A stretch of 64,000 nt of DNA, taken from NCBI RefSeq assembly GCF_036906915.1, contig NZ_JBAKHX010000019.1:42805-106804 (forward strand), in the 5' to 3' direction. The notes beneath the pieces are model-generated. The model made no database searches. It was given only the letters and a program-made list of their open reading frames with translations, and had not been told where the DNA came from. The translations under genes and the position numbers were made by a program. Within the stretch, counting starts at the first letter, position 1; every line of letters begins with the position of its first letter. Below are positions 1 through 10,579 of the stretch, piece after piece. Origin of the DNA: Phytohabitans sp036906915. Lineage in GTDB: Bacteria > Actinomycetota > Actinomycetes > Mycobacteriales > Micromonosporaceae.

Positions 1-1
1 C

Positions 2-148
2 GCCGGTATCGAGCGGCTGGAACGATCCGGTCTGCCGTTGCGCCTGGTGACGGCCGCGATCGACGAGAGCCTCAACGACAAGGCGTTCATCGTGCCCGGC
101 CTCGGCGACGCCGGCGACCGCCAGTTCGGCGGCATGCCGCGCTTCTAG
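2..148 (+). CDS. upp: Uracil phosphoribosyltransferase, C-terminal fragment (left edge)
   Basis: Only the last 48 residues lie in the window. They end in IVPGLGDAGDRQFGG followed by MPRF and a TAG stop, which matches the C-terminal PRPP/uracil-binding tail of Upp (usual form VPGLGDAGDR.FGT). The enzyme makes UMP from uracil and PRPP in pyrimidine salvage and is cytosolic. The gene starts upstream of the window, so its start and operon cannot be judged. The next gene begins about 70 bp downstream on the same strand. Confidence 0.9.
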   Translation, partial: AGIERLERSGLPLRLVTAAIDESLNDKAFIVPGLGDAGDRQFGGMPRF

Positions 149-219
149 ATCTCGGTATAGGACCAGCTCAGCGCGCGCTTTAATGCACAGGATGCCGCGA
201 GCGATTACCGTTCCAGGCC

Positions 220-900
220 ATGACCACCGTTGCGCTGCCCGAAGAGCTCCTCCTGCTTGCCTACGACGACGTGTCCGGCAAGGCGGTTGGCTCGCGCATC
301 GGGCTTGATCTGGGCATGGCCGCCGCTGTGCTGGTGGAGCTCGCGCTCGCCGGCAAGGTGGCGTACTCCGACGGAATGATCGTGGTTACCGACGACACGC
401 CGACCGGCGAGCCGATCGCCGACGACGTGCTGCGGCGGATGGCGGAAGACGCGCCGCACACGCCCGCGTCCTGGGTACAGCGGCTCCGGCACGGCCTGCG
501 CGACCGGGTGCTCGCCGACCTGTGCTCCCGCGGCGTGATCCGGGATGTGGACGAGACCGCGCTGGGCTTCATCCACGTGCACCGCTACCCGACCGTGGAT
601 GGCAGCGTCGAGGTCGACATCCGCGCCCGGCTCACCAAGGCGCTCGGCGGCGGCGAGCCCCCGGACGAGCGGACGGCGGCGTTGGCCACGCTGGTTGCGG
701 CGGTGCGCATGGAGCCGGCGCTCGGCCTGACCGGTGACGAGCTGCGCGAGGCGCACAACCAGCTCGAGAAGGTCGGCGGCATCGCCGGGTTCACCGGCGA
801 GGTGAGCCTGGAGGAGTCCACGATCCGCCCATCGGTCGCCCTCGTGATCGCGACCCTGGCCCGAGCCATCCACGCTGCCCTGGGCGCCCCCCGCCCGTAA
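220..900 (+). CDS. GPP34 (GOLPH3/Vps74-like) family protein
   Basis: A 226-residue protein starting LPEELLLLAYDDVSGK and continuing in the helical GPP34 fold: LDLGMAAAVLVELALAGKV near residues 28-46 and a C-terminal helix with LVIATLARAIHAAL. Eukaryotic relatives bind phosphatidylinositol-4-phosphate at Golgi membranes; actinobacteria carry many copies of unknown function. There is no signal peptide or membrane segment, so it is probably cytosolic or peripheral. The ATG at 220 follows a TACCGT -10-like box with a very short leader. It converges with the sugar mutase, leaving only 6 bp between the stops. Confidence 0.85.
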   Translation: MTTVALPEELLLLAYDDVSGKAVGSRIGLDLGMAAAVLVELALAGKVAYSDGMIVVTDDTPTGEPIADDVLRRMAEDAPHTPASWVQRLRHGLRDRVLADLCSRGVIRDVDETALGFIHVHRYPTVDGSVEVDIRARLTKALGGGEPPDERTAALATLVAAVRMEPALGLTGDELREAHNQLEKVGGIAGFTGEVSLEESTIRPSVALVIATLARAIHAALGAPRP

Positions 901-906
901 CCCGTG

Positions 907-2523
907 TCACCAGATGCCCAATGCGGCGGCGGTCTCGGTGCGGAGGGCGCGGACGGACGCCGCCGCGCGTTCGCGGGCCGCGGGGATGTCGTCCTCCACG
1001 ACGGGTTCGACCACTTCCAGGTACGCCTTGAGCTTCGGCTCGGTGCCCGATGGCCGGACCACGACCCGGGCCGCGTCGGTGCGCAGGATCACCACGTCGG
1101 CGTCGGGCAGCAGGTCTTCGACCGTGGTGACCGGCTCGTCCAGGAGCGCGTCGGGGGTCTTGCCACGCAGGCGAGCCATGATTTCCTGGATCTCGTGTGG
1201 CGCGTCGACCCGCACGGAGAGCTGGTCGGTGGCGTACACGCCGAACTCGGCCGCGATCTCGTCCAGCCGGTCGGTGAGGGTGCGCAGTTCCGCCTTCAGG
1301 CCCGCGGCGAGCTCGGCCACCAGCAGCGCGGCCGTGATGCCGTCCTTGTCGCGCACGTGCCGCGGCGCCACGCAGTAGCCGAGCGCCTCCTCATACCCGT
1401 AGACGAGGTCGTCGCCGGCCCGCACGATCCACTTGAAGCCGGTCAGCGTTTCGCCGTATGGCACGCCGCGGGCCGCGGACATGGCCTTGAGCAGCGACGA
1501 CGACACGATCGTGGTGGCGTACCGGCCGCGCACGCCCCGGCGCATGAGGTGGTCGGCGATCAGCACGCCGACCTCGTCGCCGCGTAGCATCCGCCACCCG
1601 CGCACGGGGTCGGGCACCGCCACCGCGCACCGGTCTGCGTCGGGGTCGTTGGCGATCGCGATGTCGGCACCGTTGGCGGCGGCGAGCGCGATCAGCCGGT
1701 CGATCGCGCCCGGCTCCTCGGGGTTGGGGAACGCCACGGTCGGGAAGTCGGGGTCGGGCTCGGCCTGCTCGGCCACCACGGCGGGCTTGGCGAAGCCGGC
1801 TCGCGAGAACGCCGCCGCCAACACCACCGCACCGACGCCGTGCAGCGGGGTATACGCCACGGCCAGCTCACGCGGCCCGTCGGGTTCGACGACTGCGGCG
1901 GCGCCATCCACATAGGAGGCGATCAGCTCTTCGCCCAGGATCTCGCCCGGCGCGCCGAGCGGCACCTCCGCCAGTGGGCCGACCGCCTGGATGGCCGCTT
2001 CGATCTCGCGGTCGGCGGGCGGGACTATCTGGGCGCCGTCGTCCAGGTACACCTTGTACCCGTTGTCCTGGGGCGGGTTGTGGCTGGCGGTCACCATGAC
2101 GCCGGCGGCCGCGCCCAGGGTGCGGATCGCATAAGCGAGCACCGGGGTCGGCAGCGGCCTGGGCAGTACCAGCGCGGCCCGTCCCGCGCCGGTGGCCACC
2201 CGTGCGGTCTGTTCGGCGAACGCCTTCGAGCCGCGCCTGGCGTCGTACCCGATGACGAGCGGACCTGATGTGCCGCGGGCCGAGAGCCACGTGACCAGAC
2301 CGGCCGCCGCCTGTGTGACCACAGCGAGGTTCATGCCGTTGGGGCCGGCACGCAGCGGGCCGCGAAGCCCGGCGGTGCCGAACGCCAGCCGGCCGGCGAA
2401 GCGGTCGGCCAGGTCGGCGGCTGTCTCCGGGAGCCGATCGATGACGCCGCGCAGCTCTTCGCGGGTCACCGGGTCGGGGTCGTCGTGGAGCCAGGCCTCC
2501 GCGCGCTCGCGAAGTTCATCCAT
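907..2523 (-). CDS. Phospho-sugar mutase (phosphoglucomutase/phosphomannomutase)
   Basis: 538 residues with the whole alpha-D-phosphohexomutase architecture. The phosphoserine loop TASHNPPQDNGYK has Ser147. The Mg-binding loop DPDADR is at 293-298. The sugar-specificity loop is YGYEEALGY. The phosphate-binding loop near the C terminus is RPSGTEPKLKAY. It interconverts hexose-1- and hexose-6-phosphates for glycogen, trehalose or cell-wall sugar synthesis. The long form (about 540-560 aa) resembles PgmB/ManB-type actinobacterial proteins; sequence alone does not say whether glucose or mannose is preferred. It is about 70 bp downstream of the kinase on the same strand. Confidence 0.93.
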   Translation of the reverse strand: MDELRERAEAWLHDDPDPVTREELRGVIDRLPETAADLADRFAGRLAFGTAGLRGPLRAGPNGMNLAVVTQAAAGLVTWLSARGTSGPLVIGYDARRGSKAFAEQTARVATGAGRAALVLPRPLPTPVLAYAIRTLGAAAGVMVTASHNPPQDNGYKVYLDDGAQIVPPADREIEAAIQAVGPLAEVPLGAPGEILGEELIASYVDGAAAVVEPDGPRELAVAYTPLHGVGAVVLAAAFSRAGFAKPAVVAEQAEPDPDFPTVAFPNPEEPGAIDRLIALAAANGADIAIANDPDADRCAVAVPDPVRGWRMLRGDEVGVLIADHLMRRGVRGRYATTIVSSSLLKAMSAARGVPYGETLTGFKWIVRAGDDLVYGYEEALGYCVAPRHVRDKDGITAALLVAELAAGLKAELRTLTDRLDEIAAEFGVYATDQLSVRVDAPHEIQEIMARLRGKTPDALLDEPVTTVEDLLPDADVVILRTDAARVVVRPSGTEPKLKAYLEVVEPVVEDDIPAARERAAASVRALRTETAAALGIW

Positions 2524-2590
2524 GTCAGCTTTGATAGCACGTGTCCGTTAGGGTTCGGCGACCGAGGGCGAAATCAGGCCGAGGGCGAAG

Positions 2591-4483
2591 TCAGCTCGCG
2601 CTCACCTGGAACGTGCGGACCATCTCGTCGAAGATCGCCTTGCTCTCCTCGAACCGGCTCTCGGCGGCGGTCAGGTAGAACGAGTACGCCTTGCCGTTCT
2701 GGACGATCGCCCGCCACACGCCGTGCCGCATCGTGTCGCCGGAGCCACAGGTGTATTCGAGCTCGCCGGCCGGCTTGCCGCCGACCTCGACCTCGGTAAG
2801 CGCCACCTGCTTGTACGGCTTGACGCACGACTTGGTGTTCTTCTTCAGCCCGCTTTCGGCGATCTCCATGAAGCGGGTGGGCGCCGGGTTGGAGTTGGCC
2901 TGCTCCACCAGGATGCGCACCCGGCGGCCGCTGTCATCGGGGTCCGTGTAGTCGATGTACAGGGTGGCGCTGCTCTTCTTCCAGCCGTCTGGCACGTTGA
3001 CGGTGACGCCGCGCTCGGAGTGGGTCTGGGTGGGGAAGCTCGGCGCTGCCTGCTCGGTCGAGCCGACCTGGGCCGGTTTGTTTTCGGCGTCGTCGCCGCT
3101 GGCGAGCACGATGACGCCGAGCAGCACGACCGCGGCCAGCCCGGCAGCCGCGCCGATCTGGACCTTGCGTGGCCAGCTCTGGACGGTGGACACCAGGTCG
3201 GTGCCGATCCGCTTGGCGGTGTCGAGGGCGGCGGGCTTGGGCGCCCGCTGCGGCTGGGCCCACTGCGGCGCCGGCTGGACCCCGGTGGGCATCTCGTAGG
3301 GCGCTGGGGCGGAGTGGATCGGGACGGTGCGGTCCGCTGACGGCCCAGCGGGTGCGGCGGCGGGTGCCGGGAACGCCCCGGTCGGGGGCAACTCGACCGG
3401 CGCGGGCCTGGGCTTGTTGCCCAGCTCCTTGAGCCGGTCGGTGAGCGACTCACCCGGCTGGAGCATCGCGCGGCCACCGATCTGGCCACCGGGTGGCGGC
3501 GTGGGCGCCGGGGCCGGCACCGGTGGCTGCCAGGTGCTGCGCTGCGCGGGCACGACCGCGTACGGGTCGGTCATCATGTGGCCCGGCGCCTTGCTGGCCA
3601 GCGGCCCGGCGAGCAGCTCGCGGAGCATCGTGCGGGCCATCGTGACGTCGTACCGGCGGGCCGGGTCCTTCTCCAGCAGGCCCATGAGTACCTGCGTGAG
3701 CGCTCCGGCCCGGGTCGGCGGTGCGGGCGGGTCTTCGACCACGGCGTGCATGGTCTCGATGGGGTCGCCCTTGTCGAACGGCGGCCGTCCCTCCACAGCG
3801 GTGTACAGCGTCACGCCGAGCGAGAACAGGTCGCTGGGCGGACCGAAGTCTTGCCCCATGGCCCGCTCGGGGGAGATGAAGTGGGGTGAGCCGAGCACCA
3901 TGCCGGGCGTGGTGAGCTGCACCTCGGTGGGCATCCGGGCGACGCCGAAATCGGTGAGCACGCAGCGGCCGTCGGAGCAGATCAGCACGTTGGCGGGCTT
4001 GACGTCGCGGTGCAGCACACCGATCGCGTGGGCCACCTCCAGCGCGCCGAGCAGGGCGATGCCGATCTTCGCGACGGCACGGAGTGGGACTGGACCGTCC
4101 TCAATGATCATGTCGGCGAGACTGCGGGCGTCGAGCAGCTCCATGACGATCCAGGGGCGGCCGCCCTCGTGGACCACGTCGTAGACCTGCACGACCGCCG
4201 GGTGCTGCAGGGCGGCCGCGGCGCGTGCCTCGCGGAGAGTGCGCTCGTACATCGCGTCGCGGTCGCTCGGCGCCAAGCCTGGCGGCAGGACGACCTCCTT
4301 GACGGCGACGTCGCGGCGGAGCAGCGTGTCGGCCGCGCGCCAGACCGTGCCCATGCCGCCGTGTCCCACGGCCGCACGCAATGTGTACCGTCCGCCGATG
4401 GTGGTGCCTGGTGCCGCGCGTCCGTTGGTGGGGCTGACTTGTCCGCCACTCCACGTCGGAATCTGAGTCACTGCTAATGCCAC
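2591..4483 (-). CDS. Receptor-like serine/threonine protein kinase (PknB type) with extracellular domain
   Basis: 630 residues. The N-terminal kinase domain shows the glycine loop GHGGMGTVW near residue 40, VAVKEV lysine, HRDVKPANVL catalytic loop, DFGVARM and the activation-end motif GSPHFISPERA. A Pro/Ala-rich linker of about 120 residues follows. One transmembrane helix (IGAAAGLAAVVLLGVIVLA) lies around 445-465. The outer domain of about 160 residues starts RGVTVNVPDGWKK and has no PASTA repeat. The linker and outer domain resemble those of the kinase at 33.9 kb. The start is GTG without a clear Shine-Dalgarno. It is divergent from the acyl-CoA mutase. Confidence 0.93.
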   Translation of the reverse strand: MALAVTQIPTWSGGQVSPTNGRAAPGTTIGGRYTLRAAVGHGGMGTVWRAADTLLRRDVAVKEVVLPPGLAPSDRDAMYERTLREARAAAALQHPAVVQVYDVVHEGGRPWIVMELLDARSLADMIIEDGPVPLRAVAKIGIALLGALEVAHAIGVLHRDVKPANVLICSDGRCVLTDFGVARMPTEVQLTTPGMVLGSPHFISPERAMGQDFGPPSDLFSLGVTLYTAVEGRPPFDKGDPIETMHAVVEDPPAPPTRAGALTQVLMGLLEKDPARRYDVTMARTMLRELLAGPLASKAPGHMMTDPYAVVPAQRSTWQPPVPAPAPTPPPGGQIGGRAMLQPGESLTDRLKELGNKPRPAPVELPPTGAFPAPAAAPAGPSADRTVPIHSAPAPYEMPTGVQPAPQWAQPQRAPKPAALDTAKRIGTDLVSTVQSWPRKVQIGAAAGLAAVVLLGVIVLASGDDAENKPAQVGSTEQAAPSFPTQTHSERGVTVNVPDGWKKSSATLYIDYTDPDDSGRRVRILVEQANSNPAPTRFMEIAESGLKKNTKSCVKPYKQVALTEVEVGGKPAGELEYTCGSGDTMRHGVWRAIVQNGKAYSFYLTAAESRFEESKAIFDEMVRTFQVSAS

Positions 4484-4657
4484 CGAGGGGGGATCGAGGG
4501 GCCGAGGAAACCAACCCCCCTATCTTGCGGGGTGCTCGCCTCAGAGAAAAGCCAGACGCAGGAACATGACCCCTCGTGCTTGGCCAACCGCACTGCGTGC
4601 GGGAATTGTGTGGTATCCCTCACCCTGCACCGCCCTTCGTGGCCATACGATCCCGCT

Positions 4658-6241
<1,584 letters not shown>

Positions 6242-6585
6242 CGGGCGTAACGGGGTATTGGGTTAACGGACGGGGTGTCCGGCGCTGCGATCACCAGCGT
6301 GCCAGGCTTGAAGATCAGGCTGTCGGGCACCTACCCGATGGCAATTTGTCGGGTTTCACGTGTCGCTCGTGACCGACGTGACCGTTACTCGTTGTAGGAG
6401 GTGTGGGACACATGTCAGCGTTCGATAACGACGCTAACAGTGTTCCTAGGCTTGCGGAGCGCTCCTACCAGGGCATTCGTGACGCAGCGCGCTCAGACCA
6501 CTACCAGAACGATGTTGCGCAGCGTCACCGTTTTCGGTCTAGGCTGTCCAAGTCCTATCCCATTCACAGTGATCGAGAATCAGAC

Positions 6586-7851
6586 GTGACGACTGCGTTG
6601 ACGCTGCCCGAGAGCGGCAGTCCACTGGCATCGTCCTGGCCCGAGACGCCACCCGGGGCAGACCCTTTGCCAGGTCAGCTGGACCGTTGGCTCGCCTCCC
6701 GAGGTGCCGAGCTGGTAGCCGTACGCCGTCACATTCACGCCCATCCGGAGCTTTCGGGCCAGGAGTTCGAGACCGCTGCCCTGATCGCCCGCGAGCTGGC
6801 GGTCGCCGGTCTGAACCCCCGTTTCCTGCCCAAAGGAAACGGAGTGATCTGTGATATTGGCCACGGCGAGCGGGTGATCGCCCTCCGGGCCGACCTCGAC
6901 GCGCTCCCGTTGCCGGACGGCAAGGACGTCCCGTACCGATCCACTGTGGAAGGCGTTGCGCACGCCTGCGGGCACGACGTGCACACGACCATCCTGCTCG
7001 GCGTCGGGCTGGCGCTGGCGCAGCTGGCCGAGCGCGACGAGCTGCCCGGCCGGGTCCGGCTGATCTTCCAGCCGGCCGAGGAGTGCATCCCGTCCGGCGC
7101 CCCCGACGTGATCGACGCGGGCGGCCTGAAGGACGTCGCCGGCATCTACGCTCTGCACTGCGCGCCGCAGCTGCCCGCCGGCCTGGTGGGGGTGCGTTCC
7201 GGCCCGTTCACCGCGGCCGCCGACACCGTCGAGGTGAAGCTGATCGGTCCCGGTGGGCACACCGCCCGGCCGCACCTGACCGCCGACCTGATCCACGCGC
7301 TCGGCCGCGTGATCGTCGACGTGCCGTCGCTGCTCGACCGGCGGGTCGACCCGCGTGCCGGCGTGTCGATGGTGTGGGGCCGGGTGCACGCGGGTGAGGC
7401 CTACAACGCGATCCCGGGCGAGGGCAGCATCAAGGGCACCGTGCGGGTGCTGAACCGCGACGCTTGGCGCGAGGCGCCCGAGCTGATCACCAAGCTCGTG
7501 CAGGACGTGGTCGCGGGCACGGGCGCCGACGCCGAGGTGATCTACACGCGCGGCGTGCCGCCGGTGATCAACGACCGGATGGCCTCGGCGATCATCGCGG
7601 GTGCGGCCGGCGCCGCGCTCGGCCCCGACCGGGTGGTCGAGGCCGAGATCAGCATGGGCGGCGAAGACTTCGCGTTCTACCTGGAGCAGGTGCCGGGGGC
7701 GATGATCCGGCTGGGCACGAGCACGCCCGGTTCGGGCGTCAAGCTCGACATCCACCAGTCCGGCTTCGACGTGGACGAGCGGGCCATCGGGTACGGCGTC
7801 CGGGTGATGGTCCACACCGCGCTGGCCGCCCTGTCCACACCCTCGCTGTAG
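6586..7851 (+). CDS. M20 family metallo-amidohydrolase
   Basis: 421 residues from GTG 6586. M20D signatures: RRHIHAHPELSGQEFET, LRADLDALPL, ACGHDVHTT metal ligands, FQPAEE catalytic Glu region, GPGGHTARP in the dimerisation domain, and MGGEDFAFYLE near the end. Relatives hydrolyse N-acyl amino acids, hippurate or indole-acetyl conjugates; the substrate here is unknown. No signal peptide is seen. The frame stays open upstream to ATG 6412, which has an excellent AGGAGG box, but the 58 extra codons have low GC at third positions, unlike the rest. I therefore prefer 6586 and flag the alternative. It is convergent with the DUF4349 gene, 7 bp apart. Confidence 0.88.
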   Translation: MTTALTLPESGSPLASSWPETPPGADPLPGQLDRWLASRGAELVAVRRHIHAHPELSGQEFETAALIARELAVAGLNPRFLPKGNGVICDIGHGERVIALRADLDALPLPDGKDVPYRSTVEGVAHACGHDVHTTILLGVGLALAQLAERDELPGRVRLIFQPAEECIPSGAPDVIDAGGLKDVAGIYALHCAPQLPAGLVGVRSGPFTAAADTVEVKLIGPGGHTARPHLTADLIHALGRVIVDVPSLLDRRVDPRAGVSMVWGRVHAGEAYNAIPGEGSIKGTVRVLNRDAWREAPELITKLVQDVVAGTGADAEVIYTRGVPPVINDRMASAIIAGAAGAALGPDRVVEAEISMGGEDFAFYLEQVPGAMIRLGTSTPGSGVKLDIHQSGFDVDERAIGYGVRVMVHTALAALSTPSL

Positions 7852-7858
7852 GTCACGA

Positions 7859-8731
7859 TCACGTAGACGGCCGCGGGCGGCGAAGTCGGCGATACAGCCA
7901 CACGCCGCCCAGGGCCGGCACGCCAATCGCGATCATCCACGGGAGCAGCGCGCCCAGCACCGTCACCAACAGCACGAAGGTCGCGGTCAGGGCCTTCCAG
8001 CCGCCCTTGAGGCCGGCCAGGAACCCGGTCGCGTCATCGTCGTCCTCCGGGATCGTCGCGCCCGGCCCGAGCAGCTCCACCGTGATCGTCGAGAGCGCGG
8101 TGAGGTCGTCGATCCGGCGCTTCTTGGCCTCCAGCGAAGCGAGGTCGGCCTCGCGCTTGGCCAGCTCGCTCTCCAGCATCACCAGGTCGCTGAGCGTCTT
8201 GGCCTGTGCGAGCAGCCGGCGGCCGCTGTCGACCCGCGCGCGCTGGGTGGCGATCCGGGCGTCGAGGTCCAGCGCCTCCTCGGTGACGTCTTCGGTGTTG
8301 ATGTCCCGGCGCTCCTGCTCGCCGAGCTTGGCCAACTCGTCGACCACGCCGGCGAACTTGTCGGCCGCCACCCGCAGCGTGAGCGTCGCCTGCGTGTACG
8401 AGTCGTCGCTGCTGCGCTTGTCGCCACCGACGAACCCGCCGGCTCCGCTGGCGATCGACGTGGCCCGGGTCGCGGCCTGCTCCACGTCGTCGACCCGCAC
8501 TGCGATCGAGCCCGTGTAGATGATCGCCCGGTCGTCCTGCCGGAACTCTATGGGCGCACCGGCCTGGCCGCCTTCGGCCTTGTCCGCGGGTGCGGCACCC
8601 TGCGGGGCCACCGCGGCCTGTTCGTCCGTGGCGCTGCCCGTGCTGCCGCCCCCGTCGTCCCCGCTGCTACAGCCCGCCAGCAACACCGCTGCCGCGACAC
8701 TCGTCGCACCTATCCACCACCTGATTCGCAT
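7859..8731 (-). CDS. DUF4349 domain lipoprotein
   Basis: 290 residues. The N-terminal lipoprotein signal is AAAVLLAGCSSG with the lipidated Cys near residue 21. It is followed by a Gly/Ala-rich linker and the DUF4349 core (GSIAVRVDDVEQAATRA, GGFVGGDKRSSDD, TLTLRVAADKF). A coiled coil then carries heptad-like LESELAKREADLASLEAKKR. A C-terminal transmembrane helix (FVLLVTVLGALLPWMIAIGVP) is capped by basic residues. So it is exported, lipid-anchored at one end and membrane-inserted at the other. Function is unknown; DUF4349 proteins resemble envelope sensor or adaptor modules. It is divergent from the coiled-coil protein at 8815. Confidence 0.85.
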   Translation of the reverse strand: MRIRWWIGATSVAAAVLLAGCSSGDDGGGSTGSATDEQAAVAPQGAAPADKAEGGQAGAPIEFRQDDRAIIYTGSIAVRVDDVEQAATRATSIASGAGGFVGGDKRSSDDSYTQATLTLRVAADKFAGVVDELAKLGEQERRDINTEDVTEEALDLDARIATQRARVDSGRRLLAQAKTLSDLVMLESELAKREADLASLEAKKRRIDDLTALSTITVELLGPGATIPEDDDDATGFLAGLKGGWKALTATFVLLVTVLGALLPWMIAIGVPALGGVWLYRRLRRPRPST

Positions 8732-8814
8732 GGTTCCTCCGACGGGCCCGCCCGGTTACCGGTTCCGGAAGGCTGGCCCCGGTAGCGTCACGGTTCGGGG
8801 ACGAGGAGGTCACG

Positions 8815-9723
8815 ATGCAGCAGGACGTCGCGACCCGGCTGTACACGGAGGCGCCGGACCGGTTCGTGGCCGCCCGCGACGAGGCGGTGGCTAAGGCGCG
8901 TGCCGCCGGTGACCTCGACGCCGCGCGGCAGATCGCCAAGCTGCGCAAGCCGACCGTGGCCGCCTGGCTGGTCAACCTGCTCGCGCACCGGCGGCCCGAG
9001 CTGGTCGACGAGCTCGCCGACCTGTCGGCTGCGCTGCGCGCGGCGCAGCGCAACCTGCGCGGCGCCGAGCTGCGCGACCTGTCCAAGCAGCGGCGGCAGG
9101 CGGTCGCGGCACTGGTCGCGGCGGCACGAGCCCTCGCGGTGGCCGAAGACCCCCTGCTCGCCCGCGCGAAGCTCCCGCTCGCCGACGTGGAGAACACCCT
9201 GAACGCGGCCATGTCCGACGAGGACATCGCCGCCCAGGTGCGCTCCGGCCGGCTGGTGCGTGCGGCCACGTACGCGGGGTTCGGAGAGGTGCCGAGGCCG
9301 CGGTTGCGGCTGGTCGGCGCACGCTCGCACGAGCGACCCGAGCGAGGCGAGGGCATCAGACACAGCGACGACGAACCGTCGCCGGCCAAGCCGGCACCCG
9401 AGCGGACCGAAGAGGACCGCCGGGACGCCCTTGCCAAGGAGCTGGCGGTCGCGCGTACCGGAGAGAAACGGGCGGAAAAGGACCTGGCTCGCGCCGTCGA
9501 CGACGAGCGGCGCGGCGCCGAGGCCCTTGCCGAGATCGTGGCCGCCCTCGCCGACCTAGAACGCCGCCGGGCAGCGGCCGAGCAGGACGTCAGCCAGCGC
9601 AAGCTGGCGCGAAAAACGGCCGAGAGAGCCGCGGCGGTGGCCCGGCGGCGCACCGGTGAAGTGGAAGGCGCACTAGAAGCGCTCGACCGGAAAGGGGCGG
9701 GAAGGGCACAATCTGGCGCGTGA
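8815..9723 (+). CDS. Conserved hypothetical coiled-coil protein
   Basis: 302 residues, Ala/Arg/Glu-rich. The N-terminal half is helical and conserved in style (LYTEAPDRFVAARDEAV, AKLRKPTVAAWLVNLLAHRRP). A charged, probably disordered linker follows around 165-205. The C-terminal half is almost all heptads (RRDALAKELAVARTGEKRAE and on to the end), predicting a long coiled coil. There is no membrane segment or signal. It overlaps the next gene by 4 bp, so translation is probably coupled. The first half resembles uncharacterised actinobacterial proteins that sit beside SCO6745-family genes; no enzymatic motif is visible. Confidence 0.75.
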   Translation: MQQDVATRLYTEAPDRFVAARDEAVAKARAAGDLDAARQIAKLRKPTVAAWLVNLLAHRRPELVDELADLSAALRAAQRNLRGAELRDLSKQRRQAVAALVAAARALAVAEDPLLARAKLPLADVENTLNAAMSDEDIAAQVRSGRLVRAATYAGFGEVPRPRLRLVGARSHERPERGEGIRHSDDEPSPAKPAPERTEEDRRDALAKELAVARTGEKRAEKDLARAVDDERRGAEALAEIVAALADLERRRAAAEQDVSQRKLARKTAERAAAVARRRTGEVEGALEALDRKGAGRAQSGA

Positions 9724-10571
9724 CCCCCGAACAGGCCGCCACCGCCGCCAAGCCCGGTGTGTTGGAGCTGGGTGGGGCGTTCAGCGACGATCCGCGTACG
9801 CTGCGCCGCGCCCGGCTCATGGGGCTGTCCGGCTGGGCGTTCTATGTGGCGGGTCGGGGCGGCGCCCTCGGCGACGTGCGCACCGACACAGTGGCCGCAG
9901 CGCTGGGCTTCATCGCGCCGGAAGCGGTGGTCGACGGCTGGGAGGCCGCCCGCCGCGTCGTGCCGCCCATGGAGGTCGCCTCCGCCCGGCTCGCCGAGTG
10001 CTGCCGGTGGGGCGTGGAAAACCTCGGCGACTTCGCGCGGCTCGACAGGCTGACCGAGCTGGTCCAGCGGCTGGTGGTCTCGGCAGACCCGGCCGGCATG
10101 CCCCTGTTCGCCGCGTGGCGGGCGATGCCGGTGCCCGACGACGCACCCGCGGCCCGCGCTGCGGTGCTGCTCCACCTGCTTCGCGAGTACCGGGGCGGCG
10201 GTCACCTGCTGGCCGTACGTGCCAGCGGCCTCACGCCGCTGGAGGCGATCATCGCCGGGCCGGACGGGGAAGCCGGGGCGGTGGCGTTCGGCTGGCAGCC
10301 GCCCTACCCGCCGATCGGTCCCCTGGTGCGCCGTCGCATGTGGGCCGAGGCGGTCACCGACCGGATCAGCTCCAGCGCGTTCGCGGTGCTGGAGTCGTCG
10401 GAGCGGGTCGAGCTCGTCGGCCTGCTCGACAGCGCCCTGCACATGGTGCAGGCGCGCACCGGGGCAGGGCCGAAAGAGGGGATCACCGACGACCTGGGAG
10501 CGGCCGCGCGCCGCGTGATGGGGGAGTCGGGCCCGGTAAATGGGGAGCGGGGCAAGCCGCCGGCCGCTTGA
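9720..10571 (+). CDS. SCO6745-family protein
   Basis: 283 residues starting at a GTG that overlaps the preceding stop codon. It follows the SCO6745 family pattern: an early RRARLMGLSGWAFYVAGRGG block (family form has a tyrosine/phenylalanine-rich helix then R..PLG), GFIAPEAVVDGWEAARR, then FAAWRAMPVPDDAPAARAAV and LREYRGGGHLLAVRASGLTP. Members have been described as helix-turn-helix-like in names only; I see no convincing DNA-binding helix. Biochemical role is unknown. It lies in a run of three same-strand genes (coiled-coil, this, GNAT), spaced by a 4-bp overlap and an 8-bp gap. Confidence 0.8.
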   Translation: MTPEQAATAAKPGVLELGGAFSDDPRTLRRARLMGLSGWAFYVAGRGGALGDVRTDTVAAALGFIAPEAVVDGWEAARRVVPPMEVASARLAECCRWGVENLGDFARLDRLTELVQRLVVSADPAGMPLFAAWRAMPVPDDAPAARAAVLLHLLREYRGGGHLLAVRASGLTPLEAIIAGPDGEAGAVAFGWQPPYPPIGPLVRRRMWAEAVTDRISSSAFAVLESSERVELVGLLDSALHMVQARTGAGPKEGITDDLGAAARRVMGESGPVNGERGKPPAA

Positions 10572-10579
10572 ATGCGGGG

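Noticed and set aside
6401..6589. 62-residue ORF in front of the M20 gene
   Set aside because: No codon bias and it shares its start with the better-supported frame.
9998..10579. Long N-terminal extension of the double GNAT gene
   Set aside because: It is the antiphase reading of the SCO6745-family gene; codon bias switches at 10580.
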